From: SSC3 sp963769585
GTDB taxonomy: Bacteria; Actinomycetota; Actinomycetes; Propionibacteriales; Nocardioidaceae
Direction: 5' to 3'
Assembly: GCA_963769585.1 (NCBI GenBank)
Contig: CAVYMJ010000006.1
Coordinates: 2,232,001-2,296,000 of the forward strand
Length of the DNA stretch: 64,000 nucleotides
Shown: positions 1-9,753 of the stretch, piece by piece
Position numbering within the stretch: position 1 is the stretch's first letter
Layout: the number at the start of each line of letters is the position of its first letter
Position numbers and translations under genes: made by a program
Notes under the pieces: generated by a model
The model's database searches: none
What the model was told of the DNA's origin: nothing
Seen by the model: only the letters and a program-made list of their open reading frames with translations

Positions 1-2
1 GC

Positions 3-557
3 GAGTCCGGCCAGGTCTACCTGGGCTGCCGGTTCCCCGCGGCCAGCGAGTACGCCGCGCAGCTGGCCAGCTACGGCGAAGTGGTGGGCCGGGTGCTGGC
101 GCAGGAAGGCGCGGTCGGGCGCCTGGGCATCGACTTCGTCGCGGTCCACAACGATGCGGAGGTTGCGCTGTACGCGCTGGAGATCAACCTGCGGCGCGGC
201 GGGACCACTCACCCGTTCTGCGTGCTCAGACACCTCGTCCCCGGCCGGTACGACGGCCCGACGGGTCGATGGGTCGCCGACGACGGCAGCACCCGGTCCT
301 ACTGGTCGACCGACAACCTGGTTGACGCCGGCTGGACCGGCCTGGAGCCGGCCAGAGTGATCGAAGCCGTCCGGGCCGCCGGGCTCGACTGGGACAGGTC
401 GACCGGGACCGGGGTCGTGCTGCACATGCTCTCCGGGCTGGCCGTGGACGGCAGGATGGGCCTGACCGCGATCGCGCACACCGACCAGGAGGCAGGGCGG
501 ATGCTCGAGGCCACCCGCGAGGCGGTGCAGCTCACGGCGTCCGGAGCAGCGTCCTGA
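3..557 (+). CDS. PGM1-related ATP-grasp peptide ligase, C-terminal part (5' truncated)
   Basis: The reading frame is open from the window edge, so the gene begins outside and only its last 184 residues are visible. The visible part resembles the end of the pheganomycin-ligase (PGM1)-related ATP-grasp proteins of actinobacteria. It has an E-I-N-L-R-R-G-G-T-T-H-P-F stretch, which is the ATP-grasp metal-binding region, then a Y-W-S-T-D-N-L segment and a G-V-V-L-H-M-L segment typical of the PGM1 C-terminal domain. Members use ATP to join an amino-group substrate to a carboxylate, but the substrate here is unknown. Its last 26 bases overlap the end of the convergent glutamate dehydrogenase gene. 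Family assignment is fairly sure; function is not. Confidence 0.75.
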   Translation, partial: ESGQVYLGCRFPAASEYAAQLASYGEVVGRVLAQEGAVGRLGIDFVAVHNDAEVALYALEINLRRGGTTHPFCVLRHLVPGRYDGPTGRWVADDGSTRSYWSTDNLVDAGWTGLEPARVIEAVRAAGLDWDRSTGTGVVLHMLSGLAVDGRMGLTAIAHTDQEAGRMLEATREAVQLTASGAAS

Positions 558-3500
558 CCACCCGGAGCCCGACCGAGAGCCTGGCCAGGTCGGCCTTCTC
601 GTCCGAGCAGATCTCGTCCAGGGTGGTCACGGCGCGGGTCACCACGACCTCGTCGTCCTCCTCCCAGTCCGCGATGCGTGCCGGGATCGGCTTGTCTCCG
701 GGCGTGTCGCTCAGCACCTGGGCGGTGAGCTGGCCGTGCACGGCGTGCAGGTCCTCGCGCAGCGCCGCACGCGCCATCGTCTGCCAGCGGTCGTCGCGGG
801 GCAGGCCCAGGATCCGCGCCACCAGCGCCGATAGTCCCAGCCGCTCCCCCAGCGCGAAGTGAAGCCGGGCCACGTCGAGTGGCTGGACCCCATCGCGCTT
901 GGAGGTCTCCACGATCGTCAGCACGGCGTACGCCGGCGGGAGGACCGCCACCCGCGCGGCGAGCTCCTCGGGGACCCCGCGGTCGACGAGCCGCTGCTTG
1001 CGCAGGTTGAAGGCGTCCAGCTCGCGGCCGGTGAGAACCTCGGGCATGGCGCCCAGCATCTTCGTCGCCATGGTGCCGAAGAAGTCGACGGTCCCCTCGC
1101 TGTCCAGCGGTGGCCTGCGGTTGTTGATCAGCCAGCGGGTGGCCCGCTCGACCAGGGTGCGCATCTCCAGCCGCATGTGGGTCTGTACGTCAGCAGGAAG
1201 CACGTTGTCGTAGGAGTTGATCTCGTCGATCACCGCCCGAGACCCGAAGATCTCCCGCGCGACGAAGTTGGCTCGCACGAGCTCCTCGGCGCTGGCCGCA
1301 GTCTCCTCCGAGAGGCGGTGGTAGAAAGTCATCCCCGCACCGTTGACCAGGTCGTTGACCGCCTGCGTCACCACGATCTCGCGGCGCAGCGGGTGAGCCT
1401 CCATCTGCTCGCGGTACGTCTGGCGCATCGGGGTCGGGAAGTACTGGTACAGGTCTGACCGGAAGAACGGGTCGTCCGGCAGGTCGGAGTCGAGCAGCTC
1501 CTGGGCAAGCACAATCTTGGTGTAGGCCAGCAGCACCGAGAGCTCGGGGGCGGTGAGCCCCTGCTTGGCCTCGATGCGTAGCGCGACCTGCTTGCGGGTC
1601 GGCAGGAACTCCAGCGCGCGATCCAGCAGGCCCCTGCGTTCGAGCCGACGGATCCAGTCCTCGTGGACGTGCAGGAGCGCTGGGCTCTGGGCAGACGCGG
1701 CAGCCAGCGCCGTGTTCTGTTCGTAGTTGTCCCGCAGGACCAGCGTCGCGACCTCGTCGGTCATCGAGGCGAGCAGCTCGTTGCGCTGCTTCTGGGTCAG
1801 GTCTCCGGCGGCCACCACCGCGTCGAGCAGGATCTTGATGTTCACCTCGTGGTCGGAGGTGTCCACCCCTGCGGAGTTGTCGATGAAATCGGTGTTGATC
1901 CGGCCGCCAGCCAGCGCGTACTCGATGCGCCCCCGCTGGGTGAGCCCCAGGTTGCCGCCCTCGCCGACCGCCCTCGCGCGCAGGTCGCCGCCGTTGACCC
2001 GGATCGGCTCGTTCGCCTTGTCGCCGACCTCGGCATGCGACTCGGCCTCGCTCTTCACGTAGGTGCCGATCCCCCCGTTCCAGAGCAGGTCGACCTCGGC
2101 CAGCAGGATCGCGGTCATCAGCTCCGTGGGGGTCAGCGCCTTCACGCCGTCCTCGATGGAGAGGGCACGGCGGACACCTTCGCTGATCGGGATGCTCTTC
2201 ACGCTGCGCGGGAAGATCCCGCCCCCCTCGGAGACGAGGGTTTTGTCGTAGTCCTGCCAGCTGGACCTGGGCAGCGCGAAGAGCCGCTTGCGCTCGGCGT
2301 ACGACGTGGCTGCGTCTGGGGTCGGGTCGAGGAAGATGTCGCGGTGGTCGAAGGCCGCGACGAGCCGGATGTGCTCGGAGAGCAGCATGCCGTTGCCGAA
2401 CACGTCGCCGCTCATGTCGCCGATGCCGACGCAGGTGAAGTCCTCGGTCTGGCAGTCCACCCCCATCTCGCGGAAGTGCCGCTTGACCGACTCCCACGCA
2501 CCTCGCGCGGTGATGCCCATCCCCTTGTGGTCGTAGCCGACCGAGCCTCCCGAGGCGAAGGCGTCCCCGAGCCAGTGGCCGTAGGCCACCGAGACCTCGT
2601 TGGCGATGTCGGAGAACGTCGCGGTGCCCTTGTCCGCGGCAACGACCAGGTACGCGTCGTCGCCGTCATGACGCACCACCGAGCGCGGTGGCACGATCAC
2701 GCCGCCCACGAGGTTGTCGGTGACGTCGAGCAGCGCGGAGATGAAGGTCTTGTAGCAGGCGATCCCCTCCGCCAGCCAGGCCTCGCGGTCTCCCGTGTCG
2801 GGCAGCTGCTTGCAGAAGAACCCGCCCTTGGCGCCGACCGGCACGATGACGGTGTTCTTGACCATCTGCGCCTTCACCAGGCCCAGGACCTCGGTACGGA
2901 AGTCGTCGCGTCGGTCGGACCAGCGCAGCCCGCCGCGAGCGACCATGCCGAAGCGCAGGTGCACGCCCTCGACCCGAGGCGAGTACACGAAGATCTCGAA
3001 CTTCGGCCGGGGCTCGGGGAGCTCGGGGATCGCGTCGGGCTGCAGCTTGAACGAGATGTACGACTTGGTCGTCCCGGTCTCGTCCGCCTGGAAGTAGTTC
3101 GTGCGCAGCGTGGCCCGGATGACGGTCAGATAGGACCGGAGGATGCGGTCGTGGTCGAGGCTGACGACGTCGTCCAGGGCCTTGGCGAGCCGATCCTCGA
3201 TGTCCTGGGTCTTCGCCACGCGGGCTTCGGCGTCGGCGGCCAGGGCGTGCTGGCCAGGGTCGAACCTGGCCTCGAAGAGCTCGACCAGCAGCCGGGTGAT
3301 GTCGACGTTCCCCTTGAGGGCGTCCTCGATGTAGTCCTGCGCGAAGGGGGTGCCGCCCTGGCGCATGTGCTTGGCGTACGCGCGCAGCAACGTCGCCTGT
3401 CGCCAGGTCAGACCGGCAGCGAGCACCAGGCCGTTGAAGCCGTCGCTCTCGTTGAGCCCGTCCCACACCGCGTTCACCGCGTCCTGGAAGAGCTCCCGAC

Positions 3501-5406
3501 CGCCAGGGGGGATCGGCCTGCCGTAGCGCAGCCCGAAGTCGTAGATGTAGGAGGGCCGGGAGAGCCCGCTGAGCTCGTAGGGCCGCTCGTCGACCACCTC
3601 GACGCCCATCGTGGACAGGATCGGCAGCACGTGGCTCAGGCTCAGTGGCCTACCGATCCGGAAGACCTTGAGGCGCGCTTCGTCCTGGCCCGCGTCCATC
3701 GGCTGGTAGAAGGAGAGGCTCATTCCCTCGTCGCCCGCGATCGCCTCGAGGCGCCCGAGGTCGACGGCTCCGGTGCGGGCCGGGTAGTCCTCCTTGTACG
3801 CCTCAGGGAAGGCTTCGGAGTAGCCGCGCGAGAGGCGCGCGCCCTCCTCCTCGCCGAACTCGCTGAACACCGCGGTGATGAAGTCGTCCTGCCAGGACCG
3901 GGCTGCCTCGGCGAGCTTGCGCTCGAGGGCGGCGGCCTCGTAGAAGTCCACCATGAGCTCGCCGGGCTTTGGGCGCACCACGAAGTGGAGCCGCGCCAGC
4001 AGCGACTCGCTCACCCGGGCGGTGTACTCGATGGAGTGACCGCCGAGGTGCCCGAGCAGAATCCGGCTGATCTTCTCCCTGACCGTGGTGTTGTACCGGT
4101 CGCGCGGCAGGTAGACCAGGCACGACAGGTAGCGGCCGTAGGTGTCGCGTCTGATGAAGAGCCTCAGCTGGCGTCGGTCGCGCGTGGTCAGCACTGACTG
4201 GGCGATCGGCACGAGCTCCTCGAGCGGAGTCTGGAACAGCTCGTCGCGAGGGTAGGTCTCCAGGACGTCCATCATGGCCTTGCCGCTGTGGCTCATCGGG
4301 TCGAAGCCAGACTGCTCGAGCACCTGCCGGGCTTTCTGCCTGATCACCGGGATGCGGGTCAGCGACTCGGTGTAGGCCGAGGACGAGAAGAGGCCGAGGA
4401 AGCGGCGCTCCCCCATGACCTCGCCTGAGGCGTCGAACGTCTTGACGCCGATGTAGTCGAGGTAGACCGGACGGTGCACGGTGGCCTTGGAGTTGGCCTT
4501 CGCCAGCACGAGCAGGGTCTTCTCCCGGGCCTTGGCCCGGACCAGCGGCGGCAGCTTGGCGAACGAGGCGGACATGTCCTGGTCGGTACGCAGGATGCCG
4601 AAGCCGGTGCCCGGTACCGCGCGCAGGACCTCGTCCTCGCCGGTGCCCTCGAGGCGGTACTCCCGGTACCCCAGGAAGGTGAAGTGCTCCTCGGCCAGCC
4701 ACTGCAGCAGGGCTCGGCCTTCGGCCACCTCGGCCTCGGGCAGCGGCGGTGGGTTCTCCTCCAGCTCCGCGACGATCGCCAGCGCCTGGGCGTGCATCCG
4801 CTGCCAGTCCTCGACGGCCTCGCGTACGTCGCTGAGCACCTTCTCCAAGGCGGCCTCGATCGCCTCGACGTCGCCGGCCTCGGTCTCGCGGTCGATCTCG
4901 ATGTGCATCCACGACTCGCGGAAGAACTCGTGCGAGGAGTCGGGCTGGTTGAGCAGGTCGTCCTCACAGAACACCTCCTGCAGCGCGCCCGCCACATCCC
5001 GGCGTACGAGCATCTGAGGGTGCACCACCATGTGCACGCTGCGTCCTTGCTCAGCCAGCTCCATCGTGACGGAGTCGACCAGGAACGGCATGTCGTCGGT
5101 GACCACCTCGACGACCGTGTGGCCCTCCGCGGCCCAGCCGCTCTCGCTCACCGTCGGCGTGAAGACGCGGACCCGCGCGGTGCCCTGGGGTCGCTGCGCG
5201 GCGAGCTTGTACTGGCTCACCGCGGCGCCGTACAGGTCAACCTCGGCGCGGCCGGCGAGGTCCTCGGCGGCAACGTGCCGGTAGTAGAAGGTCAGGAACT
5301 GCTTGACGGTCTCGACAGGCGGACCACCGGTCCCCTTCCGGCTCGCCGCAAGGGCCGCTGCCTTGCTGATCAGGTCGGTCTTCGACTCATCCAGCGACGT
5401 ACTCAC
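532..5406 (-). CDS. gdh: NAD-specific glutamate dehydrogenase, large 180-kDa class
   Basis: This 1,624-residue protein matches the large NAD-GDH family (Streptomyces clavuligerus GDH, mycobacterial Rv2476c type). The family oxidises glutamate to 2-oxoglutarate and ammonia with NAD in the cytosol. The long N-terminal half is the regulatory region with ACT-like segments. The catalytic core sits in the second half, with a P-V-G-A-K-G-G-F segment near residue 860 carrying the substrate lysine. I chose GTG at 5406, reading M-S-T-S-L-D-E-S-K, with an AAGGGG Shine-Dalgarno site about 7 bases upstream. An in-frame extension to 5457 reads unlike the family. In mycobacteria GarA inhibits this enzyme; nothing here shows whether that applies. 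Very sure of the family. Confidence 0.95.
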   Translation of the reverse strand: MSTSLDESKTDLISKAAALAASRKGTGGPPVETVKQFLTFYYRHVAAEDLAGRAEVDLYGAAVSQYKLAAQRPQGTARVRVFTPTVSESGWAAEGHTVVEVVTDDMPFLVDSVTMELAEQGRSVHMVVHPQMLVRRDVAGALQEVFCEDDLLNQPDSSHEFFRESWMHIEIDRETEAGDVEAIEAALEKVLSDVREAVEDWQRMHAQALAIVAELEENPPPLPEAEVAEGRALLQWLAEEHFTFLGYREYRLEGTGEDEVLRAVPGTGFGILRTDQDMSASFAKLPPLVRAKAREKTLLVLAKANSKATVHRPVYLDYIGVKTFDASGEVMGERRFLGLFSSSAYTESLTRIPVIRQKARQVLEQSGFDPMSHSGKAMMDVLETYPRDELFQTPLEELVPIAQSVLTTRDRRQLRLFIRRDTYGRYLSCLVYLPRDRYNTTVREKISRILLGHLGGHSIEYTARVSESLLARLHFVVRPKPGELMVDFYEAAALERKLAEAARSWQDDFITAVFSEFGEEEGARLSRGYSEAFPEAYKEDYPARTGAVDLGRLEAIAGDEGMSLSFYQPMDAGQDEARLKVFRIGRPLSLSHVLPILSTMGVEVVDERPYELSGLSRPSYIYDFGLRYGRPIPPGGRELFQDAVNAVWDGLNESDGFNGLVLAAGLTWRQATLLRAYAKHMRQGGTPFAQDYIEDALKGNVDITRLLVELFEARFDPGQHALAADAEARVAKTQDIEDRLAKALDDVVSLDHDRILRSYLTVIRATLRTNYFQADETGTTKSYISFKLQPDAIPELPEPRPKFEIFVYSPRVEGVHLRFGMVARGGLRWSDRRDDFRTEVLGLVKAQMVKNTVIVPVGAKGGFFCKQLPDTGDREAWLAEGIACYKTFISALLDVTDNLVGGVIVPPRSVVRHDGDDAYLVVAADKGTATFSDIANEVSVAYGHWLGDAFASGGSVGYDHKGMGITARGAWESVKRHFREMGVDCQTEDFTCVGIGDMSGDVFGNGMLLSEHIRLVAAFDHRDIFLDPTPDAATSYAERKRLFALPRSSWQDYDKTLVSEGGGIFPRSVKSIPISEGVRRALSIEDGVKALTPTELMTAILLAEVDLLWNGGIGTYVKSEAESHAEVGDKANEPIRVNGGDLRARAVGEGGNLGLTQRGRIEYALAGGRINTDFIDNSAGVDTSDHEVNIKILLDAVVAAGDLTQKQRNELLASMTDEVATLVLRDNYEQNTALAAASAQSPALLHVHEDWIRRLERRGLLDRALEFLPTRKQVALRIEAKQGLTAPELSVLLAYTKIVLAQELLDSDLPDDPFFRSDLYQYFPTPMRQTYREQMEAHPLRREIVVTQAVNDLVNGAGMTFYHRLSEETAASAEELVRANFVAREIFGSRAVIDEINSYDNVLPADVQTHMRLEMRTLVERATRWLINNRRPPLDSEGTVDFFGTMATKMLGAMPEVLTGRELDAFNLRKQRLVDRGVPEELAARVAVLPPAYAVLTIVETSKRDGVQPLDVARLHFALGERLGLSALVARILGLPRDDRWQTMARAALREDLHAVHGQLTAQVLSDTPGDKPIPARIADWEEDDEVVVTRAVTTLDEICSDEKADLARLSVGLRVVRTLLRTP

Positions 5407-5526
5407 GGCGCAACCCCTTGCTTCCAGCGCACTCCGTTGTGCCCTCGGAACCGACACTATCGCCTCAGGTCGCCCTGGAGGCGGGAGCGGCGAAGACGTC
5501 GGAACACCCCCGGCGCGCTGGGACCG

Positions 5527-6324
5527 TCACAGCTCGGACCTCAGCTCCCAGAGCAGCGGGTAGTACCTCAGCGGAAGGCGGCTGCGCAGGTAGTCCGCGC
5601 CGCTCGAGCCGCCAGTTCCGGTCTTGGTCCCGATCATGCGCTCGACCATCACCACGTGCCGGCCGCGCCAGGTGGCGGCGAGCTCGTCGTGCTCCAGCAA
5701 CGCGTCGGCCAGGGCCCAGATCTCGGCGAACTCCGACCTGTTGTGCGCAGCCTGGCGCAGTGACTCCTTGACGGCGTCCCCGGACTCGACGGCGAGCCCG
5801 CGGTCACGCATCGCCTGCAGGAAGGCGTCCCACAGCGTCGGCTCTGCCAGACGGGTGGCCAGCCTGGACCGCTCGTCATCGGTGAGGCCGCGGAAGCGGT
5901 CGACGTAGGACGGGTCCTTGGCGCCGGAGAGGAACTCCAGCTCGCGGAACTGCACCGACTGGAAGCCGCTGGCCGGCGCGAGGCGCTGACGGAACTCCAG
6001 GAAGTCCTGCGGGGTCATCGTCTCGAGGATGTCGACCTGGTGGACCAGCACCCGCTCGATGACGTGGATCCGGCGCAGCAGGTGCTGGGCCCACCACAGC
6101 TCACCGCGCAGCATCGCGTCCCGCACGGCAACGGCCTCGTGCAGAAGCTGCTTGAACCAGAGCTCGTAGGCCTGGTGGATCGTGATGAAGAGCAGCTCGT
6201 CATGCGCCGGCGGATCGGACTCGAGCTGCTGGGAGCTCAGCAGTCGCTCGAGCTGAAGGTAGCTGCCATAGGTCAGCAGCCCACCCTGCTCTCCGAACGC
6301 GACGTCTCGGCTTTGAGTGGTCAC
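5527..6324 (-). CDS. kynA: tryptophan 2,3-dioxygenase
   Basis: This 265-residue haem enzyme opens the indole ring of L-tryptophan to N-formylkynurenine, the first step of the kynurenine route. Family motifs run in order: L-T-Y-G-S-Y-L near the N terminus, H-D-E-L-L-F-I-T-I-H-Q-A-Y-E-L-W-F-K at about residues 42-59, F-Q-S-V-Q-F-R-E-L-E-F mid-protein, and a C-terminal H-V-V-M-V-E-R-M-I-G-T-K-T-G-T-G-G-S-S-G block. His223 of that block is the expected proximal haem ligand. No kynureninase or formamidase lies nearby. The GTG start has no usable Shine-Dalgarno site, but TAGAGT sits at -12 to -7, which fits a leaderless mRNA. Confidence 0.96.
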   Translation of the reverse strand: MTTQSRDVAFGEQGGLLTYGSYLQLERLLSSQQLESDPPAHDELLFITIHQAYELWFKQLLHEAVAVRDAMLRGELWWAQHLLRRIHVIERVLVHQVDILETMTPQDFLEFRQRLAPASGFQSVQFRELEFLSGAKDPSYVDRFRGLTDDERSRLATRLAEPTLWDAFLQAMRDRGLAVESGDAVKESLRQAAHNRSEFAEIWALADALLEHDELAATWRGRHVVMVERMIGTKTGTGGSSGADYLRSRLPLRYYPLLWELRSEL

Positions 6325-6330
6325 CCTTTG

Positions 6331-6336
6331 ACTCTA
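6331..6336 (-). promoter_or_regulatory. putative -10 hexamer of kynA (leaderless)
   Basis: TAGAGT on the minus strand ends 7 bases before the kynA GTG. It fits the actinobacterial TANNNT -10 element with transcription starting at the start codon. No clear -35 is visible. Confidence 0.4.
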
Positions 6337-6365
6337 AGGGCCGCGGGTGCGCGATGATGATCCGC

Positions 6366-6839
6366 ATGAAGCTTCGACACGAGAACGTCTATGACGCCCC
6401 AGCAGCCGACGTGTTCCAGATGCTCGTCGACCCGGCCTTCCGGGAGCGGATCGCCGAGGCTACCGACGCGATCTCCTGCTCGGCCGCGTTCGGCGGCGGG
6501 AAGCTGGTCGTCCGCGAGGAGCAGAAGGTCCAGGGTGTGCCCAGCTTTGCCAAGAAGTTCGTCGGAGAGTCGACCAACGCCATCCACACCGAGGTCTGGA
6601 CCGACGGCACGTCGGCCACCTTCGAGGTGGAGACGCCCGGCAAGCCCACCCACATCACCGGCACGGTCTCTCTCACCGAGTCCGGCGGCAGGACCGTCCA
6701 CGTGTACGACCTCGACGTCAAGGCGTCGGTACCGCTGGTAGGCGGGAAGCTGGAGAAGCTGGTCGCCCAGCTGACCGCGGAGGGCTTCGACAAGGAGCAC
6801 GCCGTGGGGGTCGCCTGGTTGGCCGGGGACCGCGGGTGA
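6366..6839 (+). CDS. DUF2505 family protein (first of a tandem pair)
   Basis: This 157-residue actinobacterial protein belongs to DUF2505, a family thought to have a START/SRPBCC-like lipid-binding fold. Its biochemical role is unknown. I chose ATG 6366 (M-K-L-R-H-E-N-V-Y) over ATGs at 6354 and 6357 because it aligns residue for residue with the start of the downstream paralogue. Both copies share F-R-E-(R/K), a V-P-(S/A)-F-A-(K/A)-K-(F/I)-V-G-E segment, P-G-K-P and V-P-L-V-G-G-K-L-E. No signal peptide or membrane segment is seen. Its stop overlaps the start of the second copy, so the two are translationally coupled. It is divergent from kynA. Confidence 0.8.
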   Translation: MKLRHENVYDAPAADVFQMLVDPAFRERIAEATDAISCSAAFGGGKLVVREEQKVQGVPSFAKKFVGESTNAIHTEVWTDGTSATFEVETPGKPTHITGTVSLTESGGRTVHVYDLDVKASVPLVGGKLEKLVAQLTAEGFDKEHAVGVAWLAGDRG

Positions 6840-7318
6840 GGTTCGAGCACACGTCGTCCTATGCCGCAGCACCGGCCGAGGTGTACGCGATGCTCACCGA
6901 CGCTGCGTTCCGCGAGAAGGTCTGCACCGTGGTCAGATCCCCCGCACACAGCGTGGACGTGACTACCACGGGCTCGACGGTCTCAGTGACCGTCGACCAG
7001 ACCCAACGGGTCCGCAAGGTGCCGGCCTTCGCGGCCAAGATCGTCGGCGAGACGATCCAGATCCTGCAGGTCGAGAAGTGGACCTCCCCCACCGACGCCG
7101 ACCTCGAGCTCACCATCCCCGGCAAGCCCGGCCGCCTGCTCGGCAGCATCAAGCTCGTCGACTCCGGCTCGGGAACCACGCAGACCACCACGGGCGACCT
7201 GAAGGTAGGCATCCCGCTGGTCGGCGGCAAGCTCGAAGGGCTGATCGACGGGCTGCTCACGATGTTCATGGACGCCGAGCAGCGAGTCGGCCAGGCCTGG
7301 CTCGACGGGGACCGCTGA
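6836..7318 (+). CDS. DUF2505 family protein (second of a tandem pair)
   Basis: A 160-residue paralogue of the preceding gene, starting at GTG in a GTGA overlap with its stop. It keeps the family segments: F-E-H at the N terminus, F-R-E-K-V, V-P-A-F-A-A-K-I-V-G-E, I-P-G-K-P-G-R and I-P-L-V-G-G-K-L-E-G. The pair probably arose by tandem duplication and may work together, but no function can be assigned. Convergent with the small membrane-protein gene, with a shared hairpin in between. Confidence 0.8.
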   Translation: MRFEHTSSYAAAPAEVYAMLTDAAFREKVCTVVRSPAHSVDVTTTGSTVSVTVDQTQRVRKVPAFAAKIVGETIQILQVEKWTSPTDADLELTIPGKPGRLLGSIKLVDSGSGTTQTTTGDLKVGIPLVGGKLEGLIDGLLTMFMDAEQRVGQAWLDGDR

Positions 7319-7332
7319 GCCGGAGCGAAGAC

Positions 7333-7381
7333 CCGGTGCGGGAGGCTGCCTCGAACGAGGATGTGAGCCGGCCCGCACCGG
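7333..7381. terminator. inverted repeat between convergent genes, possible bidirectional terminator
   Basis: Perfect 10-base arms CCGGTGCGGG (7333-7342) and CCCGCACCGG (7372-7381) enclose a 29-base loop between the DUF2505 stop and the stop of the convergent small gene. No U-tract follows, as is usual in high-GC actinobacteria. Confidence 0.4.
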
Positions 7382-7382
7382 A

Positions 7383-7568
7383 TCAGTCTTGGGGCTCCCT
7401 GGCCTGAGCGGGGCGCTCGGCCTCCTCCTCGGCGAGGTCGCGCTTGCGTACGGCGTACACCACGATGCCCAGGACCACGAACGGCCCGAAGGCGATGCCT
7501 GCGACGAGGAGCTTCTCCACAGGGTGGAGGTTGCCGAGGTGGAGCAGCACGAGCAGGAGCGAGTTCAT
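7383..7568 (-). CDS. small membrane protein, unknown function
   Basis: A 61-residue protein starting M-N-S-L-L-L-V-L-L-H-L. One clear membrane segment lies at about residues 21-42 (L-L-V-A-G-I-A-F-G-P-F-V-V-L-G-I-V-V-Y-A), followed by basic V-R-K-R and a charged acidic tail. The N-terminal hydrophobic stretch could be a second, short segment. I chose ATG 7568 because GAGG lies 5 bases upstream; an in-frame ATG at 7583 is less well placed. It lies 70 bases downstream of pruA on the same strand and may share its transcript. I do not recognise a family. Confidence 0.55.
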   Translation of the reverse strand: MNSLLLVLLHLGNLHPVEKLLVAGIAFGPFVVLGIVVYAVRKRDLAEEEAERPAQAREPQD

Positions 7569-7638
7569 GATGACCTCATTCAACCCCTGCCTGCGCCCAC
7601 GCGCACGCGAACGTGGGCTACGTCGCGTCCGGGGTGGG

Positions 7639-9267
<1,629 letters not shown>

Positions 9268-9318
9268 GTGCCCGATGCTGTCACCTCGCCCCCCTCACGC
9301 CCAAGTCGCGCCTCGGTC

Positions 9319-9753
9319 TCAGCCGAGCAGTCCGCCCAGCTCCTGGACGCCGTACCAGCCCAGCTCGTGGTCGAGGGCCCGCTCCACGGCGGTGTGGTCC
9401 GCGGGCGTGCCCGCAGCGCTGGTCACGTCCGCGGCGGCCTCCGGGGCGTCCACGTGCACGGCGGCGAGGTCAGCGAGCCGGACCGCAGCATCCAGCCGCA
9501 CCTCGGACAGGTTCCCGGTCGGCACCGCGGCGAGGTCAGCGGCGAGCACAACCCTTCGGGGCCGGTCCGGCGTCACCAGGGCGATCGCGTCCGCTGCCGC
9601 TACGCCCAGGGCGGCGTACTCCAGCTCCTCGTCGCCTGCTCCGGGCAGCTCGGCTCGGACCTCTTCGGTGACCGCATGCCCGGCGGGCACGACCACCGGT
9701 CCCCGGCTGAGCTGCTCGAGCTGGTCCCAGGAGACGGCGAGATAGACCCTCAC
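9319..9753 (-). CDS. DUF6912 family protein
   Basis: A 144-residue actinobacterial protein beginning V-R-V-Y-L-A at a GTG that overlaps the stop of the upstream acyltransferase gene (GTGA). The segment D-E-E-L-E-Y-A-A-L followed by R-R-V-V-L-A-A-D and a C-terminal H-E-L-G-W-Y-G-V-Q-E-L form the pattern I associate with DUF6912. No catalytic motif, signal peptide or membrane segment is visible. The coupling suggests co-expression with the WS/DGAT gene, but the role is unknown. Confidence 0.65.
   Translation of the reverse strand: MRVYLAVSWDQLEQLSRGPVVVPAGHAVTEEVRAELPGAGDEELEYAALGVAAADAIALVTPDRPRRVVLAADLAAVPTGNLSEVRLDAAVRLADLAAVHVDAPEAAADVTSAAGTPADHTAVERALDHELGWYGVQELGGLLG

Noticed and set aside
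1663..4197. Plus-strand 844-residue open frame opposite glutamate dehydrogenase
   Set aside because: GC-rich shadow of a well-identified gene on the other strand; no recognisable protein features.
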